From DASPSR01 sp035516175 (lineage in GTDB: Bacteria > Nitrospirota > UBA9217), in assembly GCA_035516175.1 (NCBI GenBank), contig DATJAO010000038.1, positions 1 to 64,000 on the forward strand: DNA of 64,000 bases, given 5' to 3'. Of the stretch, positions 9,235 to 18,838 are shown piece by piece. Made by a program: the position numbers and the translations under genes. The notes under the pieces are model-generated. The model was not told the DNA's origin and did not search any database. It saw only the letters and a program-made list of their open reading frames with translations. Within the stretch, counting starts at the first letter, position 1. The number at the start of each line of letters is the position of its first letter.

Positions 9235-10311
9235 ATGAAGAACGTACTTTGGATTCTCGGCGTCATTCTCTCGCTCTTAGTTTTGCTTGCGTCTTGCGGA
9301 GGCCATGGCGGGACGGCTGTCACCACAGGAATAGTTACGACTTTGACAGGCACGGCGGGGAATCCCGGCTCCCTTGATGGAACCTTGACAGCGGCAACCT
9401 TCCACACGCCCTATGGCATCGCGACAACCGGGACATCGCTTTTTGTCGCAGATACGGGCAACAGTACCATCCGAGAGATCGACATTGCATCAAGCTTGGT
9501 TTCGACTCTGACAGGTTCAGCAGGGATTTCTGGCTCGAACGATGGAACCGGGACCGCGGCGCTCTTCCAAGCCCCTTGTGGCATCGCCACGGATGGGACC
9601 AACCTCTACGTTGCGGATACGGGTAACAATACCATCCGAAAGGTCGTCATTTCCACGGGGGTGGTTACGACCTTGGCGGGTTCAGCGGGAGTTCCCGGCT
9701 CGGCCGATGGAACCGGGGCAGCAGCGACCTTCAATTTACCCTTTGGCGTCACCACGGATGGGACCAACCTCTACGTCGCGGATACGGGTAACAATACTAT
9801 CCGAAAGATCGTTATTTCCACAGGTGCGGTTACGACCATTGCAGGTTCAGCAGGAGTTTCTGGCTCGAACGATGGAACCGGGGCAGCGGCACTCTTCAAC
9901 ACGCCCTATGGCATTGCGACAGACGGGACATCCCTTTATGTAGCGGATACTGGCAACAGTACCATCCGAAAGATCGACATTGCATCGGCAGTGGTTGTGA
10001 CCTTGGCAGGTTCAGCAGGGACTTCCGGCTCGACCGATGGAACCGGGGCAGCGGCATTCTTCAACCACCCCTGTGGCATCACCGTGGAAGGGACCCTCCT
10101 GTTCGTCACGGACACGGGTAATAATACCATCCGAGAGGTCGTCATTTCCACAGGAGGGGTTACGACCTTGGCTGGCTTCGCAGGGATTCCCGGCTCGGTC
10201 GATGCAACTGGGTTAGCGGCACGCTTTTACCGCCCGGTGGGCATCACGCAGTATAACAGCATCCTTTATGTTACGGACACGCTTAACAGTACCATCCGGG
10301 AGATCACGTGA
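9235..10311 (+). CDS. NHL-repeat beta-propeller lipoprotein
   Basis: This 358-residue exported lipoprotein starts with a signal peptide ending in the lipobox LLASC (Cys at residue 21). The remainder is six tandem 55-residue NHL-type repeats beginning at residue 34, each with a core like DGTNLYVADTGNNTIRK, so a six-bladed propeller is expected. Such propellers bind proteins, glycans or small ligands; no catalytic residues are evident. An upstream GGAGAAAG lies near 9223-9231. It is followed by a second lipoprotein gene with Ig-like domains, so both may be surface proteins. No specific function can be assigned. Confidence 0.85.
   Translation: MKNVLWILGVILSLLVLLASCGGHGGTAVTTGIVTTLTGTAGNPGSLDGTLTAATFHTPYGIATTGTSLFVADTGNSTIREIDIASSLVSTLTGSAGISGSNDGTGTAALFQAPCGIATDGTNLYVADTGNNTIRKVVISTGVVTTLAGSAGVPGSADGTGAAATFNLPFGVTTDGTNLYVADTGNNTIRKIVISTGAVTTIAGSAGVSGSNDGTGAAALFNTPYGIATDGTSLYVADTGNSTIRKIDIASAVVVTLAGSAGTSGSTDGTGAAAFFNHPCGITVEGTLLFVTDTGNNTIREVVISTGGVTTLAGFAGIPGSVDATGLAARFYRPVGITQYNSILYVTDTLNSTIREIT
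9334..10308 (+). repeat. Six tandem 165-bp coding repeats (NHL blades)
   Basis: The unit starts at 9334, 9499, 9664, 9829, 9994 and 10159; the last is shortened to 50 codons. Internal units share long near-identical DNA stretches, such as the GGGACCAACCTCTACGT-type segment in units 2 and 3, suggesting recent duplication or gene conversion. It is protein-coding and not a CRISPR array. Confidence 0.9.
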
Positions 10312-10416
10312 TTCTGTCTTTGAGTGAACAGTGCTAGCCATCCTGCACTTTGCTGCAAAATATTTCCATTGTCCAGTCCTCGTTCTGCAGGTGAGGGATA
10401 TTAAGGAGACAACAGT

Positions 10417-11052
10417 ATGAAGACTTTTAGGTCATATCTATTGGTCCTTGCGGTACCTTTAGTGGCTTCACTAGGCTTGATGAGTTGTCTGCGTGGCGGG
10501 ACCATCAGCTCGATTACAGTAACTCCGGTCAACGGAACCATGGCGACCGGCACATTGCTGAAGTATACAGCCACAGCAACGTTCACTGACGGAACTACGT
10601 TGGACTGGTCATCAGCAGTGGATTGGAGTTCATCAAATACGGAGGTTGCACTTGTCAGCAACGTCACGGGCTCAAACGGTTTTGTTACATCAGTTGCCGC
10701 TGGCACCTCCGTTATAACAGCGATCGACTTGACCAATAACCTCACAGGAAATGCCACCATTACCGTTAACAACACCCAGTCCATTTCGGTGACCCCGGCC
10801 GATCAAGTCATCTCTATGAGCACAACGACGCAATTGCAGTTTACGGCCACAGAGATATTCACGCCGGGCACCGTGCTTGACATGACAAAGTTGGTTTTCT
10901 GGAGTTCGTCTAATACGGGGGTTGCAACGATCAGTAATGCGTCAGGCACAAAAGGCCTTGCCACCGCCGTTGCAGCCGGGACAACCAGCATTACAGCAAC
11001 CGACTTGGTAACAAATATCACAGGAACCACGACATTGACTGTTCAACCGTAG
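10417..11052 (+). CDS. Lipoprotein with two BIG2-like Ig domains
   Basis: A 211-residue predicted lipoprotein: the signal peptide ends in lipobox LMSC (Cys about residue 24). Two similar domains follow (about residues 30-118 and 120-211). Each has the bacterial Ig-like group 2 pattern: a SITVTP/SISVTP start, the WSSSNT core, and an AAGTS.ITA end. BIG2 domains are adhesive or structural modules of cell-surface proteins. A Shine-Dalgarno AAGGAG lies at about 10401-10406. The gene sits downstream of the NHL lipoprotein with a 105-bp gap. Function beyond a surface role is unknown. Confidence 0.8.
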   Translation: MKTFRSYLLVLAVPLVASLGLMSCLRGGTISSITVTPVNGTMATGTLLKYTATATFTDGTTLDWSSAVDWSSSNTEVALVSNVTGSNGFVTSVAAGTSVITAIDLTNNLTGNATITVNNTQSISVTPADQVISMSTTTQLQFTATEIFTPGTVLDMTKLVFWSSSNTGVATISNASGTKGLATAVAAGTTSITATDLVTNITGTTTLTVQP

Positions 11053-11364
11053 ATGAGATTGTGTAGAGGAAGCATACGATGTGATCCTGAAACTCGTGAT
11101 TTCCTTCAGCGAAGTAGTTGCATCCGCTGGGTACATAATATGAGGAAGTATCTTCATGGAATCGAAGGAAACGACACTTCATTAAGCGAGAACATCGTTT
11201 GAAATCGCACGTGCAGAGATTGGATTGAATGGGGGATGGTTTACATGACACCGCTCATGGCAATTCAACAAAACCACGCGACAACATAAGAAAAAAAGTC
11301 CTGCCGTCTATTGTGGATGATCGGCAGGACCGTTGTTTCTCGAGGGCGTTTGACCTATAGCTGC
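11053..11364. other. 312-bp non-coding gap between convergent genes
   Basis: This stretch separates the BIG2 lipoprotein from the convergent clpC gene. Apart from the clpC terminator near its right end I see no supported gene, RNA or promoter. The short reading frames here have no recognisable product. Confidence 0.6.
11289..11330 (-). terminator. Intrinsic terminator of clpC
   Basis: Read on the - strand, GTCCTGCCG (complement of 11322-11330) pairs with CGGCAGGAC (complement of 11298-11306). This is a perfect 9-bp stem with a 15-nt loop, followed by seven T residues (11297-11291). It lies about 35 bp beyond the clpC stop. Confidence 0.9.
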
Positions 11365-13806
11365 TCAGACTTTGGCCAGAAGGCTGGCTTCATCTTCCTG
11401 AAATTCCACTGCGCCATTCTTAAATGTTACCTGCACTTTATGAACATCTTTGAACCGGCCTCTCAGGATCTCTTCTGAGAGCGGGTCCGCGATGTATTTC
11501 TGAACGGCCCGCCGCATGGGCCTGGCGCCGTAGGTGGGCTGGAAGTTCTCCCGGATAAGCCACTCTTTCACTTCCTGCGACACGTCAAGCTGAATGGCCC
11601 GGTCCGTTATCATCTGGGTATTGAGCTCGCTGACCAGCATATCAACAATTTTCACGAGATGATCCTGCGTAAGCGGATGGAATACGACCACCTCGTCGAT
11701 TCTGTTCAGAAACTCAGGGTTGAACGACCGCTTGAGCTCAGAGGTGACGTTGTCCCTCATCTTCTCGTATTGCGTCTTGGAGCTGTCTTGCTGGAACCCG
11801 AGGGTCGTATCCTTATCGATCATTCGCGCACCGAGGTTGGACGTCATGATGATGACGGTGTTCCGGAAATCTACCCTCCTGCCGAAGCTGTCCGTCATGA
11901 AACCGTCGTCAAGCACCTGCAGGAGCATGTTGAAGATATCAGGGTGGGCCTTCTCGATCTCGTCGAAAAGCACGACGGAATAAGGCCTGCGGCGGATCTT
12001 TTCGGTTAGCTGGCCACCGTCGTCGTATCCCACATACCCCGGAGGCGAACCAACAAGTCTTGAGGAGCTGAACTTCTCCATGTATTCTGACATATCCACG
12101 CGAATAAGCGCGTCTTCGCTGTCGAACAGGAACATGGCGAGGGAACGGGCTAGCTCGGTCTTGCCGACGCCGGTCGGACCGAGGAATATGAACGACCCGA
12201 TAGGCTGCTTGCGGGTCTTAAGGCCGACGCGGGAACGGCGGATCGCGCGCGATACGGCCTCGATGGCGACGTCCTGGCCCACGATCCGCTTGTGCAGCTC
12301 TTCTTCCATCCTAAGGAGTCGTGACGCCTCTTTTTCCTCGAGTCGAGCGAGCGGAATGCCGGTGATATGCGAAACGATGACAGCCACATCCTCTTCATCG
12401 ACTACGGGAACGTTCTTTTCCTGAGTATCCTTCCAGTCTTTGTGGATCCCGTCGAGCGTTTCACGCAAGCGGTCTTCCTCTTCATGGATCGACTCCACCC
12501 GCACGTAATCCTTGATCCGGGAAAAGAGGTTCTTCTCCTGCTCGAGTTTCTTGAGCTTCTTTTCAATGGTCTTCATCTCCGGCGGGTAGGTGTACCGGTT
12601 GAGCTTTGCTTTGGCGCCGGCTTCATCGATAACATCAATTGCCTTATCGGGCAGGAAGCGGTCCGTGATGTAACGGTCTGAAAGCCGTGAGGCAGCCACA
12701 ATGGCCTCATCGGTGATCTTTATCTTGTGATGCGACTCGTATCTCGGACGGAGGCCCTTGATGATGTTGATCGTCTCATCCAGGCTCGGGGGCTGGACAT
12801 AAATCGGCTGGAATCTGCGCTTGAGAGCGCCGTCCTTTTCGATATGCTTTCTGAATTCGTCAAGTGTGGTGGCGCCTATGCACTGGATCTCGCCGCGCGC
12901 CAGCGCAGGCTTCAGCATGCTTGACGCGTCAATGGAACCCTCGGCCGCTCCGGCCCCCACAAGGGTGTGAAGTTCATCGATGAACAGGATGATATTATCG
13001 GCCTGGACAATTTCCTTCATGACGATCTTGAGGCGCTCCTCGAACTGACCGCGATACTTGGTGCCCGCAATGAGAGCGCCGAGGTCGAGCGATACTACGC
13101 GCCGATTGAGGATGTTCTCCGGCACATCGGCGTTGATAATCCGCTGCGCCAGCCCTTCTACGATAGCGGTCTTGCCGATGCCTGGCTCTCCAATGATAAC
13201 GGGATTGTTCTTGGTCCTTCGAGAGAGGATCTGGAGCACCCGGTCAATTTCATGGTCACGGCCGATGACCGGGTCCAGCTTGCCGCTCTTGGCAAGCAGG
13301 GTAAGGTCTCTGCTGAACTCATCAAGGGCAGGCGTGGGGCTTTTCTTGGCACTCACCTGGGTAGCAGCACGGCGGAGATAATTGATGACAAGCTGCCGGG
13401 ATCCGAGCAGGTTCACCCCGAAACTGCGGAGTATCTTGCCACCAATGCCTTCCTCTTCGCGAATGAGCCCGAGCAGCAGGTGTTCGCTTCCGATATAATT
13501 GTGACCGAGAAGGCGGGCTTCTTCAACAGCGTATTCAAGGACTTTCTTGGCACGCGGGGTGAAAGGGATATCTCCGAAGGTGAGGGTGTTTCCGCTCGAC
13601 GGGAGGTTGCGCTCGACTTCCATGCGAATCTGATCGACATCGATCCCCATCTTGCGGAGGACGGAAACGGGGATCCCATCCTCTTCGCGGAGCGTTCCGA
13701 GCAGGATGTGCTCAGTTCCCAGATAATCGTTCTGGAGCCGCTCCGCCTCTTCACGGGCGTAGACAATTACCTTTCTTCCTCGTTCCGTAAACTTTTCGAA
13801 CATCAT
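11365..13806 (-). CDS. clpC: ATP-dependent Clp protease ATPase subunit ClpC
   Basis: ClpC is an AAA+ unfoldase that feeds substrates to ClpP or refolds aggregates. The 813-residue protein has two N-terminal Clp-N repeats (about residues 1-145, FEKFTERGRKVIVYAREEA) and a first AAA+ domain with GEPGIGKTAIVEG (about 205) and LFIDELHTL. A middle region follows, then a second AAA+ domain with GPTGVGKTELAR (about 540) and VVLFDEIEKAHPD, and a ClpB-D2-like C-terminal domain. Start: ATG at 13806; a second ATG three bases on is equally possible. A good sigma-70 promoter and a terminator bracket it as a single-gene unit. clpP, mcsA, mcsB and ctsR are not in the window. Confidence 0.95.
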   Translation of the reverse strand: MMFEKFTERGRKVIVYAREEAERLQNDYLGTEHILLGTLREEDGIPVSVLRKMGIDVDQIRMEVERNLPSSGNTLTFGDIPFTPRAKKVLEYAVEEARLLGHNYIGSEHLLLGLIREEEGIGGKILRSFGVNLLGSRQLVINYLRRAATQVSAKKSPTPALDEFSRDLTLLAKSGKLDPVIGRDHEIDRVLQILSRRTKNNPVIIGEPGIGKTAIVEGLAQRIINADVPENILNRRVVSLDLGALIAGTKYRGQFEERLKIVMKEIVQADNIILFIDELHTLVGAGAAEGSIDASSMLKPALARGEIQCIGATTLDEFRKHIEKDGALKRRFQPIYVQPPSLDETINIIKGLRPRYESHHKIKITDEAIVAASRLSDRYITDRFLPDKAIDVIDEAGAKAKLNRYTYPPEMKTIEKKLKKLEQEKNLFSRIKDYVRVESIHEEEDRLRETLDGIHKDWKDTQEKNVPVVDEEDVAVIVSHITGIPLARLEEKEASRLLRMEEELHKRIVGQDVAIEAVSRAIRRSRVGLKTRKQPIGSFIFLGPTGVGKTELARSLAMFLFDSEDALIRVDMSEYMEKFSSSRLVGSPPGYVGYDDGGQLTEKIRRRPYSVVLFDEIEKAHPDIFNMLLQVLDDGFMTDSFGRRVDFRNTVIIMTSNLGARMIDKDTTLGFQQDSSKTQYEKMRDNVTSELKRSFNPEFLNRIDEVVVFHPLTQDHLVKIVDMLVSELNTQMITDRAIQLDVSQEVKEWLIRENFQPTYGARPMRRAVQKYIADPLSEEILRGRFKDVHKVQVTFKNGAVEFQEDEASLLAKV

Positions 13807-13857
13807 ATTATGGTGACCGCCTTAAATATTCATTCGAGCTTTGTTTACCTTGTTTAA

Positions 13858-13887
13858 AATATACTCCAATCAGGCTCGTAAAGTCAA
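13858..13887 (-). promoter_or_regulatory. Sigma-70 promoter of clpC
   Basis: On the - strand, TTGACT (complement of 13882-13887) and TATATT (complement of 13858-13863) are separated by 18 bp. Each differs by one base from consensus. Transcription would begin about 45 nt before the clpC start codon. I see no CIRCE-type inverted repeat or CtsR box beside it. Confidence 0.7.
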
Positions 13888-14083
13888 GTGCCCTTTTCGT
13901 TTCGGCGAGCACCGACTGTTGCACTACCGACCGAGGATGAAGCGCATCGATTTCTGATTTTATCATCCCGTCCGGCAATGCGGAAGTCAGCTTGTTGCGA
14001 TATCATCGTTGCTCATCAGTGAGCCCGGCTGCATGCCTCTTTTTTGTTGACTTTATCCCCATAACAGAGTAGTTTTTTCGATC

Positions 14084-14542
14084 ATGATACGCAAAGCAAA
14101 AATATCCGATGTCAAGGCTATACAGTCCCTCGTGAACCACTACGCAGACTCCGGACAGATGCTCCCCCGCACGCTCAATGAGCTTTACGAGGACCTGCGC
14201 GATTTCCACGTTTTCGAGGAAAACGGTTCTCTCATCGGGGTATGCGCACTTCACGTAAGTTGGGATGGACTCGCTGAAATCCGTTCACTTGCGGTGAGGC
14301 AGGACAGGATCAAGAGCGGCATCGGCACCGCTCTGGTACGGCAGTGTCTGGCGGAAGCTGCTCAGCTCGAGGCCGGAAAGGTGTTCGTGCTTACGTATCA
14401 AGACGGTTTTTTCAAAAAACTCGGCTTTACTGATGTGGACAAAAAAGAACTGCCGCACAAGGTATGGACTGACTGCCTCAATTGCGTCAAATTCCCCGAC
14501 TGTGATGAATCTGCCCTAATTATCAGAGTTACCGCTCTATAA
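14084..14542 (+). CDS. GNAT N-acetyltransferase, short N-acetylglutamate synthase-like
   Basis: A 152-residue GNAT acetyltransferase. The acetyl-CoA binding segment appears as EIRSLAVRQDRIKSGIGTAL (about residues 67-86), and the C-terminal part FFKKLGFTDVDKKELPHKVW plus the Cys-containing CLNCVKFPDCDE matches a family of short stand-alone NAGS-like enzymes in arginine biosynthesis. The family link is from general resemblance, and the substrate is not proven. No good Shine-Dalgarno is visible before the ATG at 14084. It diverges from clpC, with a 277-bp shared upstream region, and is followed after about 100 bp by hemW. Confidence 0.8.
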   Translation: MIRKAKISDVKAIQSLVNHYADSGQMLPRTLNELYEDLRDFHVFEENGSLIGVCALHVSWDGLAEIRSLAVRQDRIKSGIGTALVRQCLAEAAQLEAGKVFVLTYQDGFFKKLGFTDVDKKELPHKVWTDCLNCVKFPDCDESALIIRVTAL

Positions 14543-14638
14543 ATATCAATTCGTGCACAAATGGCATATGAGTTGCATTTATTTTGCATAATAATTATGC
14601 CGATATTCTCAGGACACTGTAAAAATTAGTAAAAAAAC

Positions 14639-15769
14639 ATGTTATCCCTCTATTTGCATATTCCTTTTTGTGTCAGAAAATGCCTGTACTGTGGCTTTTA
14701 TTCAACACGCTTCTCGCCGCCGCAGGTATTTGCGTACCTATCAGCTCTGAGGCTTGAAGCAGCTCGGTATAGAGATAATTTCAGCAAGACGGTCTTCGAA
14801 AGCGTGTATATCGGAGGCGGCACGCCGACGGTCCTGTCACGCGAACAGTGGGTGTCGGTCTTTAAAATTATCCGTGAAAATTTCCGTCTTTCAGAAAACG
14901 TCGAATTTACGGTCGAAGCAAATCCGAATACGATTGCCGTTGACGGCATCACTTTTCTCCGTGCACACGGCGTGAACAGGCTGAGCATCGGGGTGCAGTC
15001 TTTCTCCGATAGGGTGCTTGAGACGTTGGGCAGGGCCCATACGGCAGCACAAGCGGAAGACGCATTCAAGACCGCGAGACACGCCGGATTTCAGAACATC
15101 GGTATAGACCTGATATACGGCGTTCCGGGCCAATCCCAGGATGACTGGGCGAGTTCGGTCGACCGAGTCCTGGCGCTGGAGCCGGAACATATATCAACAT
15201 ACTGCCTCTCATTGGACGAAGGATCGCAGTTTATTCGCGAGGCCGAAGCCGGGAGGCTGGCATTGCCGGATGACGATGTGGCAGCGAGCATGTATGAGTT
15301 TGCCCTTCGGGCACTCACCGGCGCAGGTTATCGGCACTACGAAATTTCAAATTTTTCTCTTTCTGGCCACGAGTGCCTGCATAACATGAACTATTGGGAG
15401 CGGGGAGAATATCTCGGGCTCGGGCCAGGTGCCTGGTCATTCATCGCGGGAGAGAGATATCATGCCGTCGCTGATGTTCATGAATATTCGCGGAGGCTGA
15501 CTGCAGGACTATCCATAGTCGAAGATGTTGAGACCGCAAAGAACGGTCGTGCAGCAGAAGAGACCATTATGCTGGGACTCCGGACAGACAAGGGTGTGGA
15601 CCTCAAGAAGTATGAACAGGAGTTCGGTCCCGAGGCATCCCGTCACCTTGAAGCGTGCATCGCCACGCTCCGCGATTCTGGCCTTGTCCGCGTAAGAGAT
15701 GGCCGGCTGATGCTCACGGATCGCGGTGTTCTGCTCTCGAACGAGGCTTTCACAAGGCTTTTCCCGTAG
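14639..15769 (+). CDS. hemW: Radical SAM heme chaperone HemW-like
   Basis: HemW is a radical SAM protein related to oxygen-independent coproporphyrinogen III oxidase; characterised members bind and transfer heme. The 376-residue protein starts MLSLYLHIPFCVRKCLYCGF, which contains the Cx3Cx2C cluster motif (Cys 11, 15, 18). YIGGGTPTVL follows (about residue 57), and the SIGVQSFSD and LIYGVPGQ motifs are typical of the HemN/HemW family. A HemW-type C-terminal domain completes the normal length. The N terminus lacks the extension of true HemN, which favours HemW. The ATG at 14639 has only an A-rich upstream region. Confidence 0.9.
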   Translation: MLSLYLHIPFCVRKCLYCGFYSTRFSPPQVFAYLSALRLEAARYRDNFSKTVFESVYIGGGTPTVLSREQWVSVFKIIRENFRLSENVEFTVEANPNTIAVDGITFLRAHGVNRLSIGVQSFSDRVLETLGRAHTAAQAEDAFKTARHAGFQNIGIDLIYGVPGQSQDDWASSVDRVLALEPEHISTYCLSLDEGSQFIREAEAGRLALPDDDVAASMYEFALRALTGAGYRHYEISNFSLSGHECLHNMNYWERGEYLGLGPGAWSFIAGERYHAVADVHEYSRRLTAGLSIVEDVETAKNGRAAEETIMLGLRTDKGVDLKKYEQEFGPEASRHLEACIATLRDSGLVRVRDGRLMLTDRGVLLSNEAFTRLFP

Positions 15770-15776
15770 ATTTTTG

Positions 15777-15805
15777 TTTACACATTTCCGAGTTAATGCT
15801 ATAGT
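15777..15805 (+). promoter_or_regulatory. Sigma-70 promoter of the bamA-lpx block
   Basis: TTTACA (15777-15782) and TATAGT (15800-15805) are separated by exactly 17 bp, each one mismatch from consensus. It starts 8 bp after the hemW stop and is 42 bp before the bamA start codon. It is the only good promoter seen before the long envelope gene series. Confidence 0.75.
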
Positions 15806-15846
15806 AATCCGTTCTTATTCAAGGGTATCGGAGGGCGCCGGATAAA

Positions 15847-18201
15847 GTGTTTAGACAATGTTCTGTCATTGGAGCATGCGCTCTCATGATAATATCCCTT
15901 CTGGCCGCTTCCGGCTCGGCGGAGGATGTGAAGGTAACACTGATAGAAGTCCAGGGGAACAAAAGAATCGAGACGGCGACGATTCTCGCCAAGATCAAAA
16001 CAAAAGAAGGCGGGGTCTTTTCCCCTAAACAGATCAAGGAGGATATCAAGGCTTTATACCAGCTCGGCCACTTCGAGGACGTTCAGGTTAAGACGGAAGG
16101 TTTTGAGAACGGTCTCAAGGTCATATTTGTAGTAAAAGAAAAGCCACTGATCCGAGAGATCACCTTCGAGGGGAATGATGAACTGTCTACCGAAAAGCTG
16201 AAGGAAGGTCTCACCTTGCTCCCGAGGACGGCCTTCAACTTACAGCTCATTCAGGAAAACGCGGAAAAGATACGGTTAAAATACCAGGATGCCGGTTACT
16301 ATGATGCCATTGTCGTGCCGGTGATCACCGAATTGCGGGGCGGAGACCGGAACGTCACTTTTTACATCAAAGAGGGAGACAAGGTAAGACTAACGGATAT
16401 CATAATTACCGGCAATAAGGCCCTGACCTCCGATGAGATCAAGAAAGCTCTGAAAACTCAGGAGCACTGGTTTTTCTCTTTTTTAGGACGCAGCGGGACC
16501 CTGAGAATGGATGAACTGAGGGAGGATTTGGATACCATCCGAAATTTATATTACAACAAGGGCTACATCCAGGTGCAGGTGGACGAGCCGGTCATCGAGC
16601 CGAAAACATATACGGAGCGCGTCAGTTGGTTTTCAAGCAAGAAGAGGACTATAACGAAAAAGGACGAACTCGTCGTGCGCATCAATATCAAGGAGGGTGA
16701 ACAGTTCCGGGTCGGTTCCCTGACGTTCAAGGGGAATGTGTCCATTCCTACGAGCGAACTCGAAAATGAAGTCAAGCTCAAGCCGGGAGATGTGTTCAGC
16801 AGGGAGGTGCTGAGGCAGGATGTGGCCGGGATCATGGACCGCTACGACGGCATCGCGAAACCCTTTGCGAATGTTGTTCCCATGTTTAACGTCGATCCTG
16901 AAAGGAAAACGGTCGCAATCAACATCGAAATTCAGGAGGGCAGCGAAGTTCGTATTGGCAGGATAAATATTTCGGGCAACAGCAAGACCCGCGATAAGGT
17001 GATTCGACGCGAGATGAGGCTGGATGAGGGCGATCTCTACAGCAAAAAGGCTCTAAAGCGGAGCTACGACAGACTCAACAACCTAAACTTCTTCGAAAGT
17101 GTTGATATCGTCCCCGAGCGCAGGCAGCAGGAACCCGTGATGGACCTCGATGTCAAGGTCAAGGAAAAGATGACCGGGACGTTGAGTGTGGGCGGCGGTT
17201 ACAGCTCCGTGGACAAGCTCATGGCGATCGTCGAGGTGACGCAGGGCAACCTCGGCGGACGCGGCCAACTTTTGAAATTGAAGACACAGTGGGGCGGTAC
17301 GCACCGAATAGTCATGCTGAGCTTCATGGAGCCATATCTCTTTGACGAGCCGATATGGGGCAGGGTGGATGTTTATCGTCAGGAGCAGACATATGACGGC
17401 TATACTCTCTTAACAGACGGCGTTGGGCTCGGTACGGGCAAGAGCTTTAATGAATATCTTTCAGGCTCGATCCGGTACAGCCTGGATCAATCGCAAGCCA
17501 AAGACATCACTGTAACTCCTATACCTTACGCGTTGCAGCAACAACTCGAGAATTATGGAACGATTATTACTACAAGCGCCGTGACGGCGTCCCTGACAAG
17601 GGATTCGAGAGACTTCTATCTCGACCCTAGAACGGGGTCGAGAAATACCGCGTTTGTGGAATTCGCTGGCGGTCCGCTCGGAGGCGATCCTGAATTCATC
17701 AAGTCCGTGGCTGATTCCGCTTGGTACTTCCCGCTGCCCTGGGATACGGTGTTCTTGGCCCGAGGGAGGATCGGATATGTTGTGTCTCTCATTGACAAGC
17801 CCATCCCGATCGGTGAACGGTTCTTCGTTGGCGGCAGCGGTACGGTCCGGGGCTTCCGGTATGGTACCGCCGGACCCGTTGATAACTTCGGCAACCGTGT
17901 TGGCGGAAACAAGGAGCTGATCTTCAATTTTGAATATAGTTACCCCATCGTTCCCGCCGCACGCCTGAAAGGTGTGCTCTTTTATGATGTCGGCCGTGCC
18001 TTCGACGACGATTTGCTGGTAAGCCAGCAGCCAAATGAGCCGACGAGGATCAGCCTCCATGATCTGAGGCAAGCATGGGGATTTGGTTTCTGGTGGCTTT
18101 CTCCGATCGGACCGCTCCGGTTCGAATGGGGATTCATTCTACATAAACAGCCCACAGATCAGCCAAGCGCGTTCGACTTCAACATCGGGACGTTGTTTTA
18201 A
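15847..18201 (+). CDS. bamA: Outer membrane protein assembly factor BamA
   Basis: BamA is the essential Omp85-family insertase of outer-membrane beta-barrel proteins. The 784-residue precursor has a signal peptide ending near ASGSA (about residue 25), five POTRA domains (about residues 28-425, for example VTLIEVQGNKRIETATI at the first), and a C-terminal beta-barrel (about 430-784). The barrel contains the conserved GGSGTVRGFRYGTAGP lid-lock-type loop (VRGF) near residue 660. The start is GTG at 15847, with GGAGG at 15830-15834. The ompH and lpx genes follow, the classic order. Confidence 0.97.
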   Translation: MFRQCSVIGACALMIISLLAASGSAEDVKVTLIEVQGNKRIETATILAKIKTKEGGVFSPKQIKEDIKALYQLGHFEDVQVKTEGFENGLKVIFVVKEKPLIREITFEGNDELSTEKLKEGLTLLPRTAFNLQLIQENAEKIRLKYQDAGYYDAIVVPVITELRGGDRNVTFYIKEGDKVRLTDIIITGNKALTSDEIKKALKTQEHWFFSFLGRSGTLRMDELREDLDTIRNLYYNKGYIQVQVDEPVIEPKTYTERVSWFSSKKRTITKKDELVVRINIKEGEQFRVGSLTFKGNVSIPTSELENEVKLKPGDVFSREVLRQDVAGIMDRYDGIAKPFANVVPMFNVDPERKTVAINIEIQEGSEVRIGRINISGNSKTRDKVIRREMRLDEGDLYSKKALKRSYDRLNNLNFFESVDIVPERRQQEPVMDLDVKVKEKMTGTLSVGGGYSSVDKLMAIVEVTQGNLGGRGQLLKLKTQWGGTHRIVMLSFMEPYLFDEPIWGRVDVYRQEQTYDGYTLLTDGVGLGTGKSFNEYLSGSIRYSLDQSQAKDITVTPIPYALQQQLENYGTIITTSAVTASLTRDSRDFYLDPRTGSRNTAFVEFAGGPLGGDPEFIKSVADSAWYFPLPWDTVFLARGRIGYVVSLIDKPIPIGERFFVGGSGTVRGFRYGTAGPVDNFGNRVGGNKELIFNFEYSYPIVPAARLKGVLFYDVGRAFDDDLLVSQQPNEPTRISLHDLRQAWGFGFWWLSPIGPLRFEWGFILHKQPTDQPSAFDFNIGTLF

Positions 18202-18250
18202 TACCTGGGAGAACCAGATAAGTTCGGTATAAAAAATACAGGAGGCAGTC

Positions 18251-18802
18251 ATGAAGAAAATCGCAGTGATAGTTGCAGCTATGTGCTTCATAGCGGTTAG
18301 CGCTATGGCGGCGGGGGAAAAGATCGCCTATGTTGATTCACAAGCGGTCTTCGACAAAACAAAGATGGGGAAGAAGTACCAGGGCATTGTCCGCGAATAT
18401 TACGACAGCCGCAAGAAGATCCTGGACATGGATGCTGATGAGATCAAGAGTCTGCAGGAAGACTATAATAAACAGAAGCAGGCCAAAATGCTGAACGATA
18501 AAGCGCAGAAGGAAAAAGAGGAGACGATCAGCCGCAAGATCAACGATTTCGATAAAAAACGAAACGAGTTCAGCGGGGAGATCAGCAAAAAAAATGAGGA
18601 ACTGTCGCAAGAGTTCAACCAACAGATGCAGGTCGTTCTGAAGGAGATCGCAAAAAAGGAAAAGGTCTCCCTGGTGCTGAACAAGACCATCAACATCCTC
18701 TCGAAGGCTGAAGTTCCTTCCGTCCTGTACGCCGATGAGGACTTGGACCTGACGAACCAGGTCATTGTCGAAATGGACAAGAAGGAGGAGGTCACCAAGT
18801 AG
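18251..18802 (+). CDS. OmpH/Skp family periplasmic chaperone
   Basis: This 183-residue OmpH/Skp-like protein would escort unfolded outer-membrane proteins to the Bam complex. A signal peptide ends at about AMAA (residue 21). KIAYVDSQAVFDKTKMGKK is the family start, followed by a long charged coiled-coil (about residues 50-130, very Lys/Glu rich) forming the tentacle-like helices. The C-terminal strand segment VSLVLNKTINILSKAEVPSV is also typical. A strong Shine-Dalgarno CAGGAGG sits 5 bases before the ATG. It lies between bamA and lpxD, as in many Gram-negatives. Confidence 0.93.
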   Translation: MKKIAVIVAAMCFIAVSAMAAGEKIAYVDSQAVFDKTKMGKKYQGIVREYYDSRKKILDMDADEIKSLQEDYNKQKQAKMLNDKAQKEKEETISRKINDFDKKRNEFSGEISKKNEELSQEFNQQMQVVLKEIAKKEKVSLVLNKTINILSKAEVPSVLYADEDLDLTNQVIVEMDKKEEVTK

Positions 18803-18838
18803 GCCTGGGGAAGGTGCCTCGGGCAAAATTGGTTTATC

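Noticed and set aside
9334..10308. Regular repeats considered as a CRISPR array
   Set aside because: The 165-bp units are in frame, encode NHL blades and have no short direct repeats separated by unique spacers.
12967..13857. 296-codon + strand frame antisense to clpC
   Set aside because: It mirrors codon use of clpC on the other strand; the - strand protein is an unmistakable ClpC.
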